From: an uncultured Eubacteriales bacterium
GTDB lineage: Bacteria > Bacillota > Clostridia > Oscillospirales > Oscillospiraceae
Length of the DNA: 64,000 bases
NCBI GenBank assembly: GCA_900549885.1
Contig: URQA01000003.1
Span: forward strand, 1 to 64,000
Reading direction: 5' to 3'
A program made the position numbers and the translations under genes. Positions 8,536-17,051 of the stretch are shown one piece after another. Positions within the stretch are counted from its first letter, which is position 1; each line of letters begins with the position of its first letter. The notes beneath the pieces were generated by a model, which worked only from the letters and a program-made list of their open reading frames with translations, did not search any database and was not told the DNA's origin.

Positions 8536-8832
8536 TCTGGATGTTTCCGAGTGGGATAGGGTAAGCCAATGGTAAAATGCACAGGAAAAGGCCAGTCGGC
8601 TTCTGGCCCAATGCCGCCTTGAAGGAGTACTGGACCAAGTGGCTGGAAGAAGCCGAGGACAGCGATCTCTACAACATGAAGCGTGTGGGCGATAGCTGAA
8701 AAATTGGCATGGTGCAGGATCGACTCAACGGCTAGTAGCGTGTGGATATGTGACAAGAACCATAACATCAACAACTTTTACGGCCCGGTGCTCCGGGTAG
8801 GAGAAGTTAAAAAAATTTCCAAATACGTTTTT
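8536..8832 (+). pseudogene. Decayed coding remnant
   Basis: This stretch has no intact gene, but short in-frame peptides persist. GFWPNAALKEYWTKW and the residues after it read open until a TGA near 8698, then KIGMVQDRLNG, and later NHNINNFYGPVLRVGEV, each broken by stops. The amino-acid make-up is protein-like rather than random. I do not recognise the parent gene. It sits at the edge of the accessory patch that includes the TPR/SUFU gene, consistent with decay of horizontally acquired DNA. Confidence 0.45.
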
Positions 8833-8847
8833 TAGGAGGATATGATT

Positions 8848-9333
8848 ATGGGACTATTCAGCAAACTGTTTAAGGGGCCGGAGCCAGATATGGAAAAGAG
8901 TACAGCCAACGCCAAAAAGGTGCGTGCCCTGTTTGACAAGGCAGTGGAAGACGGCGAGGAATACCGTTTGATCGTGGGCTATACCGAGGATGTCAAGCGG
9001 TTTAATTATGGCTTTGTCCATGGGAGTAAGACCCAGATCGGCAATTTGATTGTGGGCTGGAATGAGACCACCCGCACTATCGTGGTGGTTCCTACGGTTC
9101 CGGACCTCTCCGGCTATGGAACTCCCGCCTATTACCGCCGGGATGAGGTCCACAAGGCGTACCGAAACAAGTACCCCACGGACGCCTTTATCATCTATCC
9201 AGACCGAAAGGGATATATCGGCATCAACGCCTATGATTGGCTGGAAGATGAGAGTCTGTACATCTATCTTTACCAGAAAGACGAATTGGAGGCATTCACG
9301 GCCTTTTTCCAGAATGAGTTTTCTACTAAGTAA
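8848..9333 (+). CDS. Hypothetical protein, 161 residues
   Basis: No family recognised. The start at 8848 (MGLFSKLFKG) is set by AGGAGGA 7 nt upstream; the ATG at 8842 is only 1 nt from it. The N-terminal MGLFSKLFKG has the look of many small soluble Firmicutes proteins. A predicted alpha/beta core follows (VGYTEDVKRFNYGF, IVVVPTVPDL, IYLYQKDELEAF). There is no signal peptide or membrane segment. It is the first gene of a same-strand series leading to the TPR/SUFU protein, and could be a small partner or immunity-type protein, which is only a guess from position. Confidence 0.7.
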   Translation: MGLFSKLFKGPEPDMEKSTANAKKVRALFDKAVEDGEEYRLIVGYTEDVKRFNYGFVHGSKTQIGNLIVGWNETTRTIVVVPTVPDLSGYGTPAYYRRDEVHKAYRNKYPTDAFIIYPDRKGYIGINAYDWLEDESLYIYLYQKDELEAFTAFFQNEFSTK

Positions 9334-9354
9334 GAAAACGTGAGGCGAGGTACA

Positions 9355-9528
9355 GTGTGGGAAGAAATTGGAATGTGGATCCTTGTCCTGACTGTAATTT
9401 TTATCCTTGGCCAAGTGTGGTTTCAACTGGTGGAAGGGATTCTTGCCAGAATTAAATTCTTGCTGAATCGACATAAGGGTTCAGTTTGGCACACCTTTGA
9501 AGAACCAAACGATGAAAATAAGCAGTAA
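9355..9528 (+). CDS. Small single-pass membrane protein
   Basis: 57 residues from a GTG at 9355, preceded by GAGGCGAGG; an alternative GTG at 9340 or ATG at 9373 cannot be ruled out. Residues ~7-27 (MWILVLTVIFILGQVWFQL) form one membrane helix, followed by a short basic and polar tail. It lies 21 nt after the preceding unknown gene and before the TPR/SUFU gene. No function can be assigned. Confidence 0.5.
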   Translation: MWEEIGMWILVLTVIFILGQVWFQLVEGILARIKFLLNRHKGSVWHTFEEPNDENKQ

Positions 9529-9621
9529 TCCATTTGCCTTAAGAGAGGAATATAAAATGTTACAACTAGGCCCCCGGCTGTTGGACCTATAGTTGACAGG
9601 AAACCGCAAGGAGGCGCATAT

Positions 9622-12600
9622 ATGGAATTATTAGAACAATGCCACAAGTGGAATGAGAACGACGAATATCAGAAGATCATCGACACATTGGAGGCTATTC
9701 CCGCTGGGGAGCGCACCCCGGAGATGGACAGTGAGCTGGCCCGGGCCTACAATAACCTGGCAGCACCGGGGGACCAAGCGCTATTTGAAAAAGCCATCGC
9801 CTTACTAAAGCCCCATGAGGAATATTTCCAAGGGGATCACTGCTGGAATTTCCGCATAGGTTACGCCTATTATTACTTAGATCAGGAGGGTCCTGCCCTG
9901 TGGTATTTTGAACAGGCACTGAAAGCCCGCCCTGGCGATGAGGACACTCAATTTCTCATTGACGATTGCCGCCGTCGTCTATCTCTGCCCCGATTTGAGA
10001 AGAACTTCCGGGAGAGAACGGAGGAAGCCTGGGCTGCCTTCGCCCGAATCGAAGGGGCGCTGCGGGCTATCATGGACACCGATCAACTGCGGGAGCGCGG
10101 CGAGGAAATTATGGAAACATGCAGCACGGCACTGAAGCTGGCCCTTTCTTCTCCCACTTTTGAGATTGGCGTCAATGGGGCGAAATATGAGTTAATCCTC
10201 AGCGCCGAGTGCAGCCGGGCCAGACTGTTTCCCCTGGTCTACTTCCAGCGCCACGCCCCGGCATCCGTGTTGGAGCACTGGAACATTCTGGTAGGCCGTC
10301 AAAGCGAGAGAGACTTTTCGCTCCGGTCGGGGGACATGGAAGTACGAGCGGAGGATGTGCGGGTATGGATGGAACCCACGGAGGGCGAGCGGGTGGTCCT
10401 GACCCTTTTTTGTGAAAAGCTGCTGCCTGTGCTGCGCACGGACGAGAACCGGGTCTGGTGGCTCCTCTCTACCCTTGTCGATCAGGCGCTCGGAGAAGTC
10501 AGCGCCATCGCCCTCATCGGTTGGCTGGATGTGGCGGAGCAGCCCAAGGAGGGGGCTTCTGTTCCCCTCTCCCAACTGCCCCAGGCTCTCCGGAATATGG
10601 GCTTCAAGTTGTGGAACGATGCCCAGAATTATCTGGACAACAATTATATCGGTTATGAGCTGAAACCGGTAGAGGACCCGGATGCAGATTGGCGGCTGGA
10701 TGTTTGCACGGGCTCCAACCGCTTGCCAGTGCTCATCAACGAGTATATGAGTGCCGAGAGCAATGTGATGGATGAGTACCACAAGGATGGCATTGTGGCC
10801 GGTTTTCTGTGTTACTCAGTGAACAGTTTTAACGGTGAGAATCGCTCTGAACAGGTTTTGCAATTCCGGGATACCTTACAAGAGGCTATCCAAGAACACG
10901 CTGGTGAGAACGCAATAACCTTCCTGGGCAGTGCTACCGGATTGTACTATGGATATCTGGACTTCATCGCCTGGGATCTGTCCGCTGTACTGAATGCGGC
11001 TAGGGACTTCTTCGCTGAAATCAATCTGACCTGGGGTGGCTTCCACGTATTCCGTCGGGATGTAGGAGCTATCTGTTTGTGGGAGCAGGAAAAAGAACCA
11101 GAAATTGACCCGGAAACCAGATCCCTTCTCTCTGTGCAGGATATTGAGACACTGAAATCCTTTGATGATGGTGTGTCTGGCTACTTTGGAAAGATGCTCC
11201 GCTGGCTGAAGGACTTTATCGAGCAGGGTGTACAGGAGGGAAAATTTACTCAGAGGCAGGCCCAGCAGGACCTCCAGATCGCCCTGTGGTATTCTTTCGC
11301 TTGCAATAATCTGGATGAGTATCAGTATTACTACAAAGCGGTTCAATGGATGAAGAGTTCGGAGAGAAATGCTATGGGCTGCGCCATTTGGTACTATCGC
11401 TATTCGGTGGCCTTAATGTACTGCGGACAGTTGGAAGAAGCGCTGAACTATGCAGAAAAAGGCAGTCAGGAAGACCCGGACTACCCATGGATTTGGTTGC
11501 AATTAGGTAAGCTGCGCAGCCACTTTGGAGATAAAGCTGGCGCTCTGGAAGCAGTTGCCCGCGGTCTTGCATTGGAACCCGGCGATTATGAGTTCCTTAC
11601 TTTGAAAAAGGAAATTGAGGCTGGCGCGCCACTGGAACAGATGGAGTACCACTGGATCAACCCCGAAGCCGACCGAACGCTACAAGAAGGTTTGGATGAG
11701 GATGCCGATGACAAACAGCGATCCATCTCCTGTATGACGGTCAATCAGGAAGGATTGGAACGCTTTTGGACCATCTTCGGACCGAAGCCAGACCAGTACA
11801 CGCCCAATGCACCTTTTACACAGTTTCCGTATATGGTAAACAATTATTCGGTGGATCTGGTATTCCAGATGAATGAGAGCGGCATGTCCAAGCTGCATGC
11901 AGACTGGCTGGAACAGCTGAAGGGCTGGCTTCGGGACGGACAGTGGTTAGAACGGGAGCATCCAGACGGCAGAGCGGCTCGTCTTGATACGGTGCTGGTG
12001 GAGCTTGATTACCACATCAGCCTGCTTTACAGACTGGCAGATAACGCATACTTTCAGATCTTCCTGAACCCAGACGGGACAGAACAGGAGGGCGTCTTCT
12101 GGCCCTCGGAGGAGAGCCGTAAGTCGGAGTTTTACACAGAAGAAGAGATGGCAGCTGTGGAAGATCATATCAAAAGAACCTTTGGGGAGTTCGACCATGT
12201 GTTCCACGAGTTAGTCTCTCCTGACATCCATGTGGACATCTGCGTGGTGCCGCCTTCTGATGAGAAGGATTACTACACACTGGTGACGATGGGAATGGGA
12301 GCTCACCAGATGAATGTGCCGGATGAACTGGCCGAATACAAGCTGGAACGGGCAGAGTTGGCCATCGCCCTGCCGCCGGACTGGAAGTTAGATGAGGAAT
12401 CTATGACAGACGAACGATGGTATTGGCCAGTTCGTCTGCTGAAGGTGCTGGCCCGACTGCCCATCACATCGAATACCTGGCTGGGCTGGGGCCATACCAT
12501 GGACAATCAGAAGTCCTTCGCAGAAGATACCGGGCTTTGCGCCGCGATTTTGGTTGGGCTGCAAGGCTCCGCAGAAAACTTCCATTTCTGTCAGCTTTCT

Positions 12601-12759
12601 GACGGTACGAAAGTCAACTTCTATCAGGTTATTCCTCTGTATCGGGATGAGCTGGAGTACAAACTGGAGCATGACGCGGACGCATTGATCAAGCAAATGG
12701 TGGAGGTCAGCTTTGTAGTGCATCCGAGTCGGCCAAGCAGTATAGAAGAAGGAGAATGA
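9622..12759 (+). CDS. Large TPR protein with C-terminal suppressor-of-fused (SUFU)-like domain
   Basis: 1045-residue soluble protein behind AAGGAGG. The layout is N-terminal TPR-like helices (~1-125), a first alpha/beta region (~140-370), a second domain around FLGSATGLYYGYLDFIAWD (~430-500), a further TPR block (~560-665, with WIWLQLGKLRSHFGDKAGAL), and a C-terminal segment (~840-1040) with VTMGMGAHQMNVP and ELAIALPPDWKLD, the signature of bacterial SUFU-like domains. SUFU domains are a known immunity-protein superfamily in polymorphic toxin systems, but they also occur in uncharacterised housekeeping-like proteins. No toxin gene lies nearby. There is no signal peptide, so it is likely cytoplasmic. 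GC is lower than in neighbouring operons. Confidence 0.85.
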   Translation: MELLEQCHKWNENDEYQKIIDTLEAIPAGERTPEMDSELARAYNNLAAPGDQALFEKAIALLKPHEEYFQGDHCWNFRIGYAYYYLDQEGPALWYFEQALKARPGDEDTQFLIDDCRRRLSLPRFEKNFRERTEEAWAAFARIEGALRAIMDTDQLRERGEEIMETCSTALKLALSSPTFEIGVNGAKYELILSAECSRARLFPLVYFQRHAPASVLEHWNILVGRQSERDFSLRSGDMEVRAEDVRVWMEPTEGERVVLTLFCEKLLPVLRTDENRVWWLLSTLVDQALGEVSAIALIGWLDVAEQPKEGASVPLSQLPQALRNMGFKLWNDAQNYLDNNYIGYELKPVEDPDADWRLDVCTGSNRLPVLINEYMSAESNVMDEYHKDGIVAGFLCYSVNSFNGENRSEQVLQFRDTLQEAIQEHAGENAITFLGSATGLYYGYLDFIAWDLSAVLNAARDFFAEINLTWGGFHVFRRDVGAICLWEQEKEPEIDPETRSLLSVQDIETLKSFDDGVSGYFGKMLRWLKDFIEQGVQEGKFTQRQAQQDLQIALWYSFACNNLDEYQYYYKAVQWMKSSERNAMGCAIWYYRYSVALMYCGQLEEALNYAEKGSQEDPDYPWIWLQLGKLRSHFGDKAGALEAVARGLALEPGDYEFLTLKKEIEAGAPLEQMEYHWINPEADRTLQEGLDEDADDKQRSISCMTVNQEGLERFWTIFGPKPDQYTPNAPFTQFPYMVNNYSVDLVFQMNESGMSKLHADWLEQLKGWLRDGQWLEREHPDGRAARLDTVLVELDYHISLLYRLADNAYFQIFLNPDGTEQEGVFWPSEESRKSEFYTEEEMAAVEDHIKRTFGEFDHVFHELVSPDIHVDICVVPPSDEKDYYTLVTMGMGAHQMNVPDELAEYKLERAELAIALPPDWKLDEESMTDERWYWPVRLLKVLARLPITSNTWLGWGHTMDNQKSFAEDTGLCAAILVGLQGSAENFHFCQLSDGTKVNFYQVIPLYRDELEYKLEHDADALIKQMVEVSFVVHPSRPSSIEEGE

Positions 12760-12905
12760 GAAGCCAATTTTAAGACAATACGTAATCAGGAGATTGGTAT
12801 CGCCTAATTCTAAGAAAAAGTATTCAGTAAAAAATCCAATGCTCTCATCAACCTCCTGTAGATATTATATCCCGTGGCGGAAAAATAAATAAGACAAGCA
12901 AAAAA

Positions 12906-12945
12906 CCGCCCTGCTGAATTTGTCGTTCAGCAGGGCGGGTTTGCT
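12906..12945 (-). terminator. Intrinsic terminator of guaA
   Basis: 13-bp perfect stem CCGCCCTGCTGAA / TTCAGCAGGGCGG (12906-12938). On the minus strand it is followed by TTTTTTGCTTG, and it lies about 130 nt beyond the guaA stop. It may also stop transcripts from the TPR/SUFU gene. The rest of 12760-13068 shows nothing else I can support. Confidence 0.85.
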
Positions 12946-13068
12946 TGTCCTTTTGAAATGATTCTCTTGAGAGGACCAGGCAGACACGAATCGTATCAAT
13001 CCAGTATCAAGAGCTTTATGGACAGGCAAAAAAGCCTTTATTCATGCGGGTTTGCGCCGTTTTAAGCG

Positions 13069-14358
13069 TCATTCGAACTCTATTGTCCCGGTAGGCTTCG
13101 GTGTTAAATCGAACAGTACCCGGTTAACGCCTTTTACCTCTCCGGTAATACGAGCCGTGATATGCTGGAGCAGGGAGAACGGGACATTTTCCACCGTAGC
13201 GGTCATAGCGTCTACCGTGTTCACCGCACGGATAATGACACACCACTCATCGGCCCGGCGGTTATCCCGAACACCTACGCTCTTCAGGTCTGGAACCACA
13301 GTGAAATACTGCCACACTTTTCCAGCCAGGCCGTTTTTGTCAAATTCCTCCCGCAAAATGGCATCCGACTCCCGCACTGCCTCCAGTCGGTCACGGGTGA
13401 TAGCGCCCAGGCAGCGAACCCCTAGACCAGGACCGGGAAACGGCTGGCGGTACACCATGGAATCCGGCAGGCCCAAAGCTTTTCCGCACTCCCGCACCTC
13501 GTCCTTGAAAAGCATTTTCAGCGGCTCTACCAGCTGGAAACCCAAATCCTCAGGCAAGCCGCCGACATTATGATGGCTCTTGACTGCCTTGACTGTCTTC
13601 GTCCCACTCTCAATGATGTCAGGATAAATGGTGCCTTGACCCAAGAACTCGATTCCGTCCAGCTTTCGGGCCTCTTCCTCAAACACCCGGATAAACTCTG
13701 CCCCGATAATCTTCCTCTTCTGCTCCGGATCGCTGACTCCGGACAGCTTGTCCAAAAAGCGGTCCACTGCATCTACGTAAATCAAATTTGCCCCCAGCTC
13801 ATGGCGGAACACCTGAACCACCTGTTCCGGTTCGCCCTTCCGCAGAAGGCCATGGTTGACGTGAACACAGGTGAGCTGGCTTCCCACCGCCCGGATGAGC
13901 AGCGCCGCCACCACTGAGGAGTCCACCCCGCCGGACAGAGCCAGCAAGACCTTTTTATCTCCCACCTGCCGACGGATCAATTCCACCTGATCAGCAATGA
14001 AGTTCTCCATGTTCCAGTTTGCCTGAGCTCCGCATACGCCGAATACAAAGTTGGACAGGGCCTCCTTCCGGGCCTGCTCATCCTCTGGCCAGGGCGCATC
14101 TCCCTTATGGTCCGCCATCAGCACCGGTACTGGCGCGTTGTAGATGTCCTGAGACACATCGATTCCCACGCCGTCTACCACACGGTTGGGTCCGCCGTTA
14201 AGAATGATACCCTTGACATTAGGCAGCGCCTCTAATTCCTCCTTGGTGATATCATGGGGGTGGATCTCGCTGTAAACACCCAGAGCGCGGATCTCCCGGG
14301 CCAGCCGCGGGTTTTCTTCGCTGCCCAGGTCCAGTACCAGAATCATGTCCTGCCTCAT
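13069..14358 (-). CDS. guaA: GMP synthase with eroded glutamine amidotransferase domain
   Basis: Converts XMP to GMP. The 429-residue product (start at 14358, AGGAGGG upstream) is ~80-90 residues shorter than usual. The ATP-pyrophosphatase part is intact: LSGGVDSSV at 141-149, the GQGTIYPDIIESG and KSHHNVGGLPEDL loops, and the RQPFPGPGLGVR dimerisation region. The N-terminal class I amidotransferase domain begins normally (LVLDLG, GVYSEIHPHDIT, GIILNGGP) but jumps from PVPVLMADHKG to a short linker and then NWNMENFI. The nucleophile elbow CYGMQ and the His-Glu pair in FHPE are absent. Ammonia must therefore come from elsewhere. It is the last gene of the operon starting at 16.8 kb. Related Clostridia appear to share this form (from memory). 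Confidence 0.93.
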   Translation of the reverse strand: MRQDMILVLDLGSEENPRLAREIRALGVYSEIHPHDITKEELEALPNVKGIILNGGPNRVVDGVGIDVSQDIYNAPVPVLMADHKGDAPWPEDEQARKEALSNFVFGVCGAQANWNMENFIADQVELIRRQVGDKKVLLALSGGVDSSVVAALLIRAVGSQLTCVHVNHGLLRKGEPEQVVQVFRHELGANLIYVDAVDRFLDKLSGVSDPEQKRKIIGAEFIRVFEEEARKLDGIEFLGQGTIYPDIIESGTKTVKAVKSHHNVGGLPEDLGFQLVEPLKMLFKDEVRECGKALGLPDSMVYRQPFPGPGLGVRCLGAITRDRLEAVRESDAILREEFDKNGLAGKVWQYFTVVPDLKSVGVRDNRRADEWCVIIRAVNTVDAMTATVENVPFSLLQHITARITGEVKGVNRVLFDLTPKPTGTIEFE

Positions 14359-14428
14359 TGCAGTCCCTCCTATTTTTATTTTGATGTCATCAGTGTACCA
14401 TAGCCACCGAATTCCGACAAGCCTCAAC

Positions 14429-15019
14429 TCAACCGAATCTCAAGATGCCAAAATCCTGCCGCCGATGGAAGTCAGGCGTTTCCGTTGACATGGGATTCCA
14501 ACTGAGGTAATGTGGACGTTGGGTTTTGTCGCCGCACTTGTAGAAGTTGCACCCACACTCTCCTTTTAGCCGAAAGGTGGGAAAATACCGCCGAATAAAT
14601 TCTTCCGGTATCCGGTACAGGATGCCCCAGCCTTTTTCTGTCCGAAAAGGATTCGGTTGAAAAAGCTCTTCCGGCTTTTTGACAATCTGGCGTATGCGGG
14701 TGGGTCGTGACCCGCCAAATCCCAAGTTCAACGCCCCCAACGGGTTAAACTCAAAATTGAAGTAACGGCTATCCTCACTGTCCGGTGCGAAGAAAAACTC
14801 CAGGCAACTGTCGTCACATACTTGATCCAACACTCCGGTGAGGGTTGCCCGCACGGGAGCTTCCTCCGCCTCCATGCGCACATAGAGATTCTCTCCGTCA
14901 TGGCACAGCTGTGCCCAAGCCCGTATGGGCTCCGGCTCCAGCCAGCCAGTATGGACCAGCTCCGCCCGATTTATGCCAGTCCATTCAAGAACGTCCACCC
15001 GCTTAACGAAATATTCCAT
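14429..15019 (-). CDS. Carbohydrate-binding family 9-like protein
   Basis: 196-residue protein without signal peptide or membrane segment. The GENLYVRMEAEE, DDSCLEFFFAP and FNFEFNPLGALNLGFG pattern matches the CBM9/DOMON-like beta-sandwich found in uncharacterised proteins of gut Firmicutes and Bacteroidetes. CBM9 domains usually bind sugar ends, but with no attached enzyme or export signal a role in carbohydrate binding is only inferred. It sits between plsY and guaA in the same operon. The gene is complete. Confidence 0.75.
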   Translation of the reverse strand: MEYFVKRVDVLEWTGINRAELVHTGWLEPEPIRAWAQLCHDGENLYVRMEAEEAPVRATLTGVLDQVCDDSCLEFFFAPDSEDSRYFNFEFNPLGALNLGFGGSRPTRIRQIVKKPEELFQPNPFRTEKGWGILYRIPEEFIRRYFPTFRLKGECGCNFYKCGDKTQRPHYLSWNPMSTETPDFHRRQDFGILRFG

Positions 15020-15044
15020 AATCCCCTTCCTCCCGTTCCGTTTA

Positions 15045-15659
15045 TCAGCGCCCGCGGCGGCCCAGCATGAACTGAGCTGAGGCTTTCTCTTCCTCCTGCT
15101 CCGGTTCCAGGTGGCGGTAGGTCACGATGCCCGCAGCCAGAAGACACCCCATGGACAGAAATGTGCCATGAAGCCATACCACACACCCAAGTCCGAAACA
15201 CACAAAGGTGACAATCGACCTCCAGCGATGGGGCTTTACCCGAATCACCAGGGAAAAGAACAGGTAGCTGGCCACTAGCATTCCCAGAGGAATCCATAAG
15301 GGCAGCAGCCCCAGCATAACCCCAAAAGTCACCGTGATCGCTTTTCCTCCCCGGAACCGCCGGAACACCGAAAAAGCGTGGCCCGCAACTGGGGCGGCTA
15401 CCACCAAGACGAAGGGCCACTGCTCCACATCCAGTGTACGGCACGCCCAGAATACCGGCAGAGCTCCTTTCAAAAGATCACAGCACAAGGCCAACAGCCC
15501 CAAAGGCCACCCTGCCTTGATCACACAGTTATAAACGCCGGGATTTTCATCCGGGGTATCTTGGGTGATATCGGTCTTTTTCAGCCAAAGGGGCAACCAG
15601 TAGGAAAATAACATGCTTCCCGACAGGTAGCCGAATAAGATAAATAACAGATAATTCAC
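15045..15659 (-). CDS. plsY: Glycerol-3-phosphate acyltransferase PlsY
   Basis: Integral membrane enzyme that acylates glycerol-3-phosphate with acyl-phosphate, the first step of phosphatidic acid synthesis; it uses the product of PlsX (62.4 kb). The 204 residues carry the three PlsY motifs: GYLSGSMLFSYWLP, NPGVYN with DLLKGALPV, and GHAFSVFRRFRGGKA. Several membrane segments are evident. It starts with GTG at 15659, overlapping the stop of the upstream glycosyltransferase by 4 nt (GTGA), so the two are translationally coupled. Acyl-phosphate supply links it to acpP-plsX. Confidence 0.93.
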   Translation of the reverse strand: MNYLLFILFGYLSGSMLFSYWLPLWLKKTDITQDTPDENPGVYNCVIKAGWPLGLLALCCDLLKGALPVFWACRTLDVEQWPFVLVVAAPVAGHAFSVFRRFRGGKAITVTFGVMLGLLPLWIPLGMLVASYLFFSLVIRVKPHRWRSIVTFVCFGLGCVVWLHGTFLSMGCLLAAGIVTYRHLEPEQEEEKASAQFMLGRRGR

Positions 15660-16795
15660 TCAGGTTTCACCTCTCCTAGCTGCCTTTCCAGAAGCTCTAC
15701 CACCCGGCCCGCTGCCCCTGCGGCTACCTGGCTGCGCTGGGCCATCGTCATCCTTTGGCACCGCTCCGGGTCGTCCAGCAGATGCCAGCCTTTGACAGCT
15801 TGGGCCAGCACTCCCCTGGCGGACACGCTCATTCCATTTTGGGTAAAAAGCTGGCGGTTTCTCGTCTCACAGCCAGGGATGGGCTTCATATGGACCATAG
15901 GCACTCCCATTACTGCCCCTTCCGTGGAAGTGATGCCACCCGGCTTGGTATACAGTAAGTCACAGGCCTCCATATACCGGGCCACCTGGTCTGTGTACCC
16001 GATGACCTGTATCCGGCTACTGTGCCCATATTTTTTCCGCAGGCCTTCCAGCAGTTTTTCGTTGGATCCGCAGATCACTGCCAGACGCACCTGCTCCGGT
16101 GTCAGATAAAGCAGGCAGCGAACGAGCTGTCTGATATGCCCCGCCCCCATGCTGCCTCCCATAATAAGGATCCACCGACAGTTTTGCTCCAGGCCCAGCA
16201 TCTCCCGGCAGGTCCGGCGGCCCAGGCGGCGTTGAAAGCCGTCAGACACGGGAATGCCCAGCGGCACCAGTTTTTCCCGGGAAAAACCCCGGCGGACAAA
16301 CTCATCCACACACAGCTGGCTGGGGATGAGGGTAAAATCGCAGTCTTCCTCTTCAAAAAACGGGGTACAAGTATAGTCGGTGGCCACTGCCACCGTGATA
16401 GGCAGAGCCATCCCCCTGCGCTTCATCTCTGTCAGCGCCAGCGCCGGAAATGTGTGAGGGGCGATGATCGCGTCGTAAGGGTGCTGGGACAGATAGCGGT
16501 TCAGCTCCGGGATCACTTGGGCACAGGCGGCATACACCGGCGATTTCACGCTTAGTACCCGCTCCGCCGTGCTCACTGCCCGGCCCACACTGTATGTCAC
16601 ACCGAACACTGCCGGCAGGTTTTTCACCATGCCCACATAGGCCCCGCACACCAGATCAGACACCTTCTGGCCTGCCAGACCCAGAAAATCCACCCGTTCC
16701 CCGGTGTGCCCCCGGGCCTGGAGGGCCTCCAGTACGGCCGAGCCTGCGGAATTGTGTCCACCGCCTGTGTTGCAGGACAGGACCAGCACATGCAT
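15656..16795 (-). CDS. MGDG synthase/UgtP-type diacylglycerol glycosyltransferase
   Basis: 379-residue GT28-family enzyme that transfers sugar from a UDP-sugar to diacylglycerol to make membrane glycolipids. The N-terminal SCNTGGGHNSAG (7-18) is the MGDG-synthase signature, and YTKPGGITSTE (282-292) is the sugar-nucleotide binding loop. MGGSMGAGH (212-220) belongs to the C-terminal Rossmann fold. The start at 16795 is set by AGGAGTGAGAAC before ATG. Being coupled to plsY places it in membrane lipid assembly. It is the first gene of the four-gene operon. Glucosyl or galactosyl specificity cannot be read. Confidence 0.88.
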   Translation of the reverse strand: MHVLVLSCNTGGGHNSAGSAVLEALQARGHTGERVDFLGLAGQKVSDLVCGAYVGMVKNLPAVFGVTYSVGRAVSTAERVLSVKSPVYAACAQVIPELNRYLSQHPYDAIIAPHTFPALALTEMKRRGMALPITVAVATDYTCTPFFEEEDCDFTLIPSQLCVDEFVRRGFSREKLVPLGIPVSDGFQRRLGRRTCREMLGLEQNCRWILIMGGSMGAGHIRQLVRCLLYLTPEQVRLAVICGSNEKLLEGLRKKYGHSSRIQVIGYTDQVARYMEACDLLYTKPGGITSTEGAVMGVPMVHMKPIPGCETRNRQLFTQNGMSVSARGVLAQAVKGWHLLDDPERCQRMTMAQRSQVAAGAAGRVVELLERQLGEVKPE

Positions 16796-16822
16796 GTTCT
16801 CACTCCTTTTGTCGGATATTTT

Positions 16823-16851
16823 ATTATAGCTCAGATAGACTTTGAAATCAA
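16823..16851 (-). promoter_or_regulatory. Promoter of the glycolipid-plsY-CBM9-guaA operon
   Basis: Minus strand -35 TTGATT (16846-16851), 17-nt spacer, consensus -10 TATAAT (16823-16828), 28 nt before the first start codon. Confidence 0.82.
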
Positions 16852-16978
16852 CCGGACCGTGACAGACCATCCACCCTGTCAAAAGTTATCTGCTTGGGAT
16901 TTCAGGTGCTCCCTATGAAATCTGGAAGTTTCTCCAGAAATAGCAGCGTATTTTCTCGCATTTTATCTCCCCGCCGCC

Positions 16979-17007
16979 TTGCAAATTCTCCTTTTATTTG
17001 CTACACT
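16979..17007 (+). promoter_or_regulatory. Promoter of the aconitase-family hydratase
   Basis: -35 TTGCAA (16979-16984), 17-nt spacer, -10 TACACT (17002-17007), about 45 nt before the start at 17052. An upstream inverted repeat TCTGGA/TCCAGA (16921-16938) lies between the two divergent promoters. Confidence 0.75.
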
Positions 17008-17051
17008 AAAGTAAATTTTCACATTTGAAATTTTACATGGGAGGAATATCC

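Noticed and set aside
8549..8556. GAGTGGGA, identical to the direct repeat of guaA-integrated islands in enterobacteria
   Set aside because: The local guaA end reads GAGTTCGAATGA instead, so the octamer is not a matching att site here and is likely chance.
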